This document shows positions 57,245 to 64,000 of a stretch of DNA of 64,000 nucleotides, piece after piece. Made by a program: the position numbers and the translations under genes. The notes below the pieces were generated by a model that was not told the DNA's origin, did not search any database, and was given only the letters and a program-made list of their open reading frames with translations. Source of the stretch: Rhipidocladum racemiflorum. Its lineage: Eukaryota; Streptophyta; Magnoliopsida; Poales; Poaceae. The stretch lies in the NCBI GenBank assembly GCA_036346355.1, contig CM070569.1:60536561-60600560 (forward strand), given 5' to 3'. Position 1 is the stretch's first letter, and each line of letters opens with the position of its first letter.

Positions 57245-58050
57245 GAAAGTCGCCCTCTTTACAGTTGTTATTAATAATAATATACGATTAATTATATATA
57301 CAAAAGCACCACAAATCTGATTTTTATACACATAATCACATAGACATACAAAGTATAATACCACAATCATAGATCCATCACATAAACACAAAAGCACCAC
57401 AATTAGATATTCACAAAAGCACCAGTTATATTACTCACAACTAGATCATTCCACGTATAGCTAGCTAGATCATTCACAGCTCGAGTGATGATCAACACAA
57501 AAGCACCACACCTACATCACTCCGACTTCCAAGCGGTTCAAAAGCCCACAACTACATCACTAATGCTTCCGACACTCCATTCTACAGCTCAAAAGCCCAC
57601 ACTACATCACTCTAGCTCCAGTCTTGTCGATCCCACAAAAGCACCACATCTACATCACTAATGCTTCAAGCGAGTTCACAACCACCTCCAACTTCTTGTA
57701 TGACTTATCTACCAACCGTGATGCAATCAAGGTTAATCATCGCTGAATGATTGCTCATATAAATCTAAACATAAACAAGATAAGATATAGACTATTACTT
57801 TCTTGTAGGGCCATGCAACTGACATCATGTAAGCATCAGCCATAGAGTCCACATTGGCACAAGGGACGAGGCAAAAGCGTATCTCGTTTCACACAAGTTA
57901 CAATAACTTCACAATATTGGCTTCAAAGTCGACCTCAAGCGTGGTGCTTGGTTTAGTTGAAACAATTGTCCCCTTTAGCCACAGGTGCAAATCAGATCTC
58001 AACATAGCATATAATATGACATCTTTCCAACCTTTGATGCAAATGATTAA
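57245..58050. other. CACTA 2 non-coding region with AAAAGCACCAC repeats
   Basis: ACAAAAGCACCAC and CACTACATCAC-type phrases recur at 57301-57660 in irregular order. No coding motif. Confidence 0.5.
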
Positions 58051-58057
58051 GAATAAT

Positions 58058-60240
58058 TTAGTTCAATGTTTTTGAAGGTTTATGAAAATAAAGGTAGAAA
58101 ATGTATGAAATGAATGAGAGCATTACAAGATCATCATGTTTAGAGTGTGAAGCTTCAGCAAAGTGCCTTGTAGATCTTGGTGAGTTTGCACCTTGCATCT
58201 GGTCAAATATTTGATCCTCCTCATCATACAATTCCTCATCTCCAGAAGCACAATATTCTTCATTGTCTTCCTCATCCTCATCAACAAACTTGTTCCTTAT
58301 CACCTTAAGAATAACAATTTCATAGCATAGCACAAGGAATCTAGAAAATTAGGATAAAGCAGCATGAATGAAAATATTGAATACCTTATGTTGAAATGAA
58401 GTAGAGCCCGATGTGACATTGGCTCATCCTCATCAACAAACTTGTTCCTCATCACCTTAAGAATCACAATTTCATAGCACTTAGCACAAGGAATCTAGAA
58501 AATTAGGATAAAGCGGCATGAATGAAAATATTGAATACCTTATGTTGAAATGAAGTAGAAATGCGATGCATTGACATTGGCTCTTCACTTGCCCGATCTG
58601 GTTGAGCCCTTTGATCAATTTGAGTTTGTAGCTCAAGTACACGCTGCTCTAAAGCAACCTTCTCACTTTGAACCTTGTATGAGCAAGAACCTCCATTTGT
58701 AGTCTTGTTGCAGATATAAGACTTCAACTCGAGTGCCAATATCTTGAGGTAGTAGGGCCTAAACCCAAAACACGAACATATCCTTTTGGCTCTTTCGCCT
58801 CCACAAACAACAGAGAATGCATCACCCTCTTGAATTGACCGGTCCTTTAACTGGATATACTCCAATAACATCATTAAGTTTGTCCTATAGAAATTAAAGA
58901 TGATTAACATCATAAAAGGTTATTCGGGTAAGAAATGCATATTGTACTAAAAATTAATAACAAAGTCTTACAATTATTAGTTTTGCCTGTTAGGAACTCC
59001 ATTTTTTCGTATGGGTTTGGATAAAGTTTTCATCTCTTCGTGGAGGGCGTCTAGTTTCACAACCTGTACACATACTTTGTTATTTGGGCCCCACTTTTTA
59101 GCGTATTCAACCAGTAGATTCTTTATATGAGCAATAAGGACTAATAAATACCATATATAAAAGTTCAACCCAAAATGAATCACTCGCTTCAAAAGGAGGA
59201 GAGCAAAACTAAGTGTACTAGTCGCTTGGATAATAAAATTATTAAGTAGTCAAATTACATATACAAAAATCGATGCTTGAGAAGATATACACAAGTAGAT
59301 AGGGCCATGTTACATGTTGTGTTTGCATTTACAGTTTTAGTATACATATCTTTTATCTTATAATGGCTGCAAATAAATGGTTTCCGCATGTCATATGTAT
59401 GCAAGAGGTAGTTTACATGAAAATTTGCAAATAAAAAATGCCAGTGTTTGGAAGTGGAACCATTAGGATGTATCATGAATATGAAGGACTAGATTAAAAA
59501 GCGCTACTATCAAACAACACTAGAAAAGCTCACCAATATGGAGGAGCAGCGGGATGTAATCATGAATATAATAGGGATAGTAAAATAGAAAGAACATATT
59601 ACCAAATCATGTTCTAAACATGCATAGCTCACACTCCCATTTGTATGGTGCATCTTTAGCTTTTGTCGATTTATTTTAGCTTTTTTAAGCGATCCTAAAA
59701 ATAGAATAAAAAATAAATGTATTCAGGATTGAAGTAGCAATGCATTTGAACTAAAGTGTAGAAAGCTTACGAAATTGAAGACATCAATTGTTGTATATAG
59801 AAGTGCCAATCATCATCATTAACCCTCTTATCAGGACATTCTAGAATTTCTTTTATAGACAATTCAGATTGAAGTATCGTTTCTTTATGGATGCTTTAAA
59901 TTGCTTCCACTTCTTCATTTGTCATCACCCAATTTAAGGCAAAGCGACATCTACATCATAATATCGTCTTTTATATCCTCCCACAACTCATACTTCTTGT
60001 TTATATCAACAAGCCTCAGGTCCATGGTAGCAATAGATAATTTCTTTCTAACTTGACACCCAATAGCACTTGAAAGTTGTCTAGCACTTTTACCCAACGG
60101 TGACCTCGATCATTGAGTAAAATTTTGATTTTGGCATTGTGACCTTGAGAATACTTCCTCCATCTTAGTTATGCCCCTTGCAGTCCTATTTATTGTAGAT
60201 TTGACTGGATCATTCTCAGTACCTTCAACTGAACCAAATG
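58058..60240 (-). pseudogene. CACTA 2 second gene, 3' part (Transposase_24-like, coiled coil)
   Basis: 58913-58503 reads SIQEGDAFSVVCGGERAKRI, FGFRPYYLKILALELKSY, then coiled coil (VALEQRVLELQTQIDQRAQP). Upstream at about 59900-59780 another piece reads KEILECPDKRVNDDDWHFYI. 58333-58058 is acidic (DEDEEDNEEYCASGDEELYD). This layout, a conserved block then a coiled-coil tail, fits the C-terminal half of Transposase_24 proteins. A tandem duplication of about 152 bp (CTCATCCTCATCAACAAAC at 58271 and 58423) repeats an exon/intron junction. Confidence 0.5.
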
Positions 60241-60284
60241 AAAAGCACACATTGGTAACTGTTAAAAGAAGACATTGGTAATTA

Positions 60285-61307
60285 TCCCTCCCTTACACTC
60301 GGGAGGTTTGAAGCCCTCCTAGAGCATCCACCTCACCTCCACCTTCTCTCTCCTCTTTTTGCAAAAAAGTCCTTCCAGTTTTTGAAATTACGGATAGGTC
60401 CTTTTGCAATTTTTTGTAAGAGGAAGATATTTTCCTCGGTTCGCGTTTAGGTCCCTCCTTGCGCGTTTGCGTAAAGAACCTCCTGTTAAATACGAGATAA
60501 ATACTTGAAGCTCTTTATAGTTTTTCAAAATAGCGAAGCAGGTCCAAAATCATAACAAATAGGTCCGTGGCTTTTGTTCAGGTCTTCTCCGTTTGCCCCA
60601 AAAATGTTTTTGTAGTCCGTTTTCCTCAGGAGCATTGAAAAAAATGTTTTCGTTTCTCCGTTTTGCCCGAAAAAAATATTTTTGTGGTCCGTTTTCACTC
60701 AGGATCATGGAAAAAATGTATTGTTACTCAGTTATACCCGAAAAAATTGTTTTTGTGGTCTTTTTTCCATCCGGAGCATGTAAAAAATCCGATTTGCCTA
60801 AAAAAACAGAAAAATACTTTGGTGGTCCGTTTTTCCTTAGGAGCACGCAAAAAATGTTTTCGTTTCTCCGTTTGCCCGGAAAAATGTTTTTGTTGTCCGC
60901 TTTTCCCTCAGACATGGAAAAAATGTTTTTGGTGACGTTTTTCCTAAAAAACCGGAAAATGTTTTGTAGTCCGTTTTTCCTCCGGAGCATGCAAAAAATG
61001 TTTCGTTTCTCCATTTGCCGGAAAAATGCTTTTGTGGTCCGTTTTCCTCGGAACATGGAAAAATGTTTTCGTTTCTCAGTTTTCCTAAAAAAAAACCGAA
61101 AAATATTTTGGTGGTCCATTTTCCTTCGGAACATGGAAAAAATGTTTTGTTTCTCCGTTTTACCGAAAAATATTTTTGTGGTCCGTTTTTCCTTCAGAGC
61201 ATGGAAAAAATGTATTAAAGTATTCTCGTGGTCCGTTTTTTTTATAAAAACATTTTTTCAAATTTTTCGTTCACGTGCGCGGCGTGTCGCCGCGCTCAAT
61301 TTTCTAG
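60285..61307 (+). mobile_element. Helitron-like non-autonomous repeat, copy 2, with internal minisatellite
   Basis: Starts TCCCTCCCTTACAC after an A and ends with a perfect 8-bp hairpin GCGCGGCG-TGT-CGCCGCGC (61277-61295), eight bases, then CTAG and a T: the Helitron signature. Similar to 6726-7224 at both ends. It is inserted in the second gene of CACTA 2. Confidence 0.6.
60590..61250 (+). repeat. Minisatellite inside the Helitron-like element
   Basis: Eight to ten diverged units of 60-80 bp, each with GTGGTCCGTTTTTCC, an AGCATGGAAAAAATGTTTT block and CGTTTCTCCGTTTGCC. A 244-codon open frame crosses it (60593-61327); it is repetitive, has no known domain and is a by-product of the repeat. 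Confidence 0.75.
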
Positions 61308-61339
61308 TGTATATACATGATATATAAGTATGAGGATGT

Positions 61340-62570
61340 TGAATCATCACCATTGTCGGTGAGAAAATCTCCGCCTCAAGTAAATCAATCACTTGTTCGT
61401 CTTGAGGTTGAGCATTTTGTCTTTGTGGCCTTGGTCGCAAGTTTGGAGGTTTAGTAGTTGGAACACTTTGTCTTTCTGGCCTTGGTCGCAAGTTTGGAGG
61501 TTTAGTTGTTGGAACACTTGTCTTCAGCTTTTTCTACAAGCAAATGTCATGAATGTGAAAGATCCATAAATAGACTTAAGTGAATATATACATACTTTGG
61601 AAATAGCTTCATAGAAATAGCATGAAGTGAAGCTGTGAACTTAAGTGAATATATGCATCGTGAAATGCAGAAATATATCTGAAATACATCGCATAGTATC
61701 ATGTATAGTTCACATAAAAGGTACATATGAGGTTAAATGTAGTCTACTGAGAATAAAAGTATGGTACTAAATTTTAATATGTATGTGCGATTTCCTAATG
61801 ATGACAAATAAGAATAGTTCTTGCAATGTGAATCAAACACAATCTTGATGAGGTGGGAAGCGCAAAATTACAATTAAATCTGAACTGTTCTGTAAATCAA
61901 GGAGAGCTCCTCATATTCTTTGCATATATGCTTTCAAAAGGCATTTTGTTAACTAAATCCTAGGCCTCCTCTTAATGACTTAATTAATCTCTTAATCGGT
62001 TTGAGGTTTAGTTCGGTAGAAATATATGCAGTTGGAGGTTTAGTTATTCTTTGCGATTTACTTATAGTGCTTTATAAACTATTTTAGTGCGATTACAAAG
62101 CAAGCTGCATTATAAGAAATGTACAAGCTATATGAACTTTAAATTCATGTGCACGAATATATATGAACTTTAGTTTATGCAACTAAAACAGAATATTCTA
62201 TGATTATGCAACTAAAACAGATATATGCAACAGATATATGAACTTTAGTTTCATGTGAGCTGTACAAGCCGCTAGCTTTATACTGAAATATATGCGATTT
62301 ATAGTAGCTGTACAAGGTGAAGTCTTTCTTCTTTTAACTGAACACTAAATAAGCACAAAGAAATAAGGACTAAAGCAGTTAGGCTGAGGCACTTAAGAGC
62401 TACCCACCTTTGAAATTTTTGGATGGACCTTCTTTCTCCATACTCCTGACGATTTCGGGGATGTTAAGAGTCGCCAACCTCCTTTTATTTCTTTCAATAT
62501 TTTCTCGCTTGGTGCTCGTATTCACTACATGATCCATCTTTATTGCTTTCTCTTGCGCTTGACATTTTTT
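61340..62570 (-). pseudogene. CACTA 2 second gene, 5' part with 16-residue repeats
   Basis: 62570-62405: an open stretch VNTSTKRENIERNKRRLATL and EIVRSMEKEGPSKNFKG, ending at a possible GT donor. 61560-61340: PTTKPPNLRPRPERQSV and PTTKPPNLRPRPQRQNA, a 48-bp (16-residue) tandem repeat, then DEQVIDLLEAEIFSP. Resembles the basic N-terminal region of Transposase_24-type proteins; assignment rests on position and similarity to CACTA 1. 61600-62400 between them is AT-rich, probably intron. Confidence 0.5.
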
Positions 62571-62849
62571 TCCTAAAATAGTGGCAACAATGACATTAGC
62601 TATTTATACTCAAACAACAAGGAAGTGCATACATATATTAAAAAATATCATCAAACATGGAACCATCAAGTCAGGAGTAAAAAAATATCAAAACTTACTT
62701 TCTTGTTTTTCCCCTTGTTTTACTCCACTAACAATGACACCATCTATATCTGTTCTAGCACATGGGACACATCCAACAATAAGTCTTTCAAACACATTAG
62801 AGTGCAGATCAAGGATTGCGGAACTACATCATTTTCATCATCAATGATA

Positions 62850-64000
62850 CCATAATCAACATCACTTCCATACAAATCTCGTGGTTACGGTGAACAACGA
62901 CAACCCGATCAACCGGGTCAACAACATAGTAAACTTGTGTTGCCTGTGATGCTAATATGAAAGGTTCATCAAGATCTTTTCACCATTGATTGAATAAATG
63001 TTTGAAATTCACTGTAGTAATTCCAAATTGATCCGTTCGAACCCATTTGTTGTTTACACGGTTATCAACCCAATCACACTTGAAAAGCACAACATTTCCT
63101 TTGTGGTGGTAGTTCGAGTTCAAGAATTTCTTTTATGATACCATAAAAGATGTTTTTCCCCTATAGTATGGTTATCATCATTTCCTCTTTAAAATGAGTT
63201 GTCTCGGCTACCGCTACCCCACTACTTTGGGACACCTATTCTCATCATATGACTGTATGAAAGTTGAAACCATTTATTGAGTAGCTGTTATACTGATGTG
63301 CAATCATCATTGGTCCCTTAGCTAAAATTTTGATCTCTTCTCGAGGCCTCCTCATGTTTCCTCAACTGTGGTACCAATACTATTGTTAAAGTGAAATCCT
63401 TTATGAGATTGTAAATTCACTTCTCCTTTTATACTTACATGTAACCTGAACCACTCATGGAAGGTTTTATGTTGCATGTGGTTGATCTCACGCTGATTTG
63501 AACACCAATTGAAGAGAGGTATTGAGCATGTTTCACGAAATGGCCAACATGAAATTTTTGATGGTAGCTATTGAGCAAAGCGAAGAGTAAATAATCACAC
63601 GATACTCGTTGAGTTAGATAGCTTACTTTAAATATGTTTCTATATTGGAATAGTTGAAAAGGACATATCTATGTGCTTGAAGCCATGTCTTGTGATCTAA
63701 ATTGACAACACACTTTCCAGTAATGCTCGACCAATTTTGTGAAAGAATGGAGTTGTAACACAAACTTGTGTTGGTAGGCGATTTCTAACTCTATGGTTGA
63801 AGTGGGTCTCATCTTGTAAATACGAGAACAAAGCGTGAGAGCCTCATCAAACAAAGAACCCTCCATAATTGATCCTTAGGGTGACATTTTGCACGCACAT
63901 AGCCCTTGCATTTTTAGATACCTATACATGTAAACAACACTCATCCCATTATTGAAAAATAATAGGATGATTTGTTTGCTTATATGTAATATACCAAAAG
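62850..64000 (-). pseudogene. CACTA 2 TNP2-type transposase, C-terminal remnants incl. DUF4216
   Basis: 62975-62880: DLDEPFILASQATQVYYVVD and PVDRVVVVHRN, like FVLAKQVAQVFYVIDPADKK of CACTA 1 (DUF4216). Upstream: VLFKCDWVDNRVNNKWVRTD (about 63090-63030), CSNQREINHMQHKTFHEWFR (63510-63440) and 63866-63669 (MEGSLFDEALTLCSRIYKM). Frames change and stops intervene. The rest of the transposase lies right of the window. Confidence 0.65.

Larger units (their letters stand above)
56985..64000 (-). mobile_element. CACTA-type DNA transposon 2, left end in window, right end outside
   Basis: It starts CACTATACGACGG at 56985, followed within 260 bp by at least ten TTTAGCGACC / GGTCGCTAAA-type subterminal repeats (57008-57240). 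Minus-strand protein remnants follow the same order as in CACTA 1: a Transposase_24-like gene (58.1-62.6 kb), then DUF4216 and upstream TNP2 sequence (62.85-64 kb). Its motifs differ from CACTA 1 (TAGCGACC versus GTGTCGGTT), so it is another family. Confidence 0.75.

Noticed and set aside
60593..61327. 244-codon ORF as a gene
   Set aside because: It coincides with a minisatellite inside a Helitron-like repeat.

Overview
This is a plant nuclear genome window, almost certainly from a grass. Evidence: intron-bearing host genes with very GC-rich first exons, a DUF4220/DUF594 family locus (a family expanded in grasses), and dense nested LTR, CACTA, LINE, hAT and Tourist-like elements. I cannot name the species. 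There are only three host loci; most of the 64 kb is transposable elements in various states of decay.

Layout. 1-4556: 3' part of a decayed Ty1/copia element (+) with its 3' LTR. 4557-5503: first two exons (-) of a PGPP1-type phosphatidylglycerophosphate phosphatase; the copia element sits in its second intron, so the later exons lie beyond the left edge. 5581-6157: a Tourist-like MITE with another MITE inside it, about 80 bp upstream of that start codon. 6.2-12.2 kb: small repeats (Helitron-like, foldback, AT-rich arrays) and unassigned sequence. 12188-23674: a complete Tat-type Ty3/gypsy element with 624-bp LTRs and a 5-bp target duplication, whose coding region is badly frameshifted; it carries an antisense plant-mobile-domain ORF between integrase and 3' LTR. 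23717-26178: a 5'-truncated L1-type LINE (-). 26.2-28.3 kb: a DUF4220/DUF594 gene, probably broken. 29495-34344: an intact ten-exon RING1-type Polycomb (PRC1) E3 ligase gene (-), the best gene of the window. 36940-37291: a second, diverged copy of its first two exons, with the same summed length and splice phase. 37.8-42 kb: MITEs and hAT-like elements. 42.05-56.55 kb: a decayed LINE holding a small hAT-like MITE, which holds a 13.3-kb CACTA element with TNP2-type transposase and a Transposase_24/Ulp1-like second gene. 56985-64000: a second CACTA element running off the right edge, with a Helitron-like repeat inside it.

How the parts relate. The host genes are functionally independent (plastid/mitochondrial phospholipid synthesis, a membrane protein of unknown role, chromatin ubiquitination). 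Mobile DNA has shaped the locus: it splits the PGPP1-like gene, places nested MITEs in its probable promoter and surrounds the DUF4220 gene. The most interesting host observation is the duplicated RING1 first-exon pair, which could be an alternative promoter or the relic of a tandem copy. Exon limits were derived by eye from GT/AG sites, reading-frame phase and family motifs; no database search was possible.
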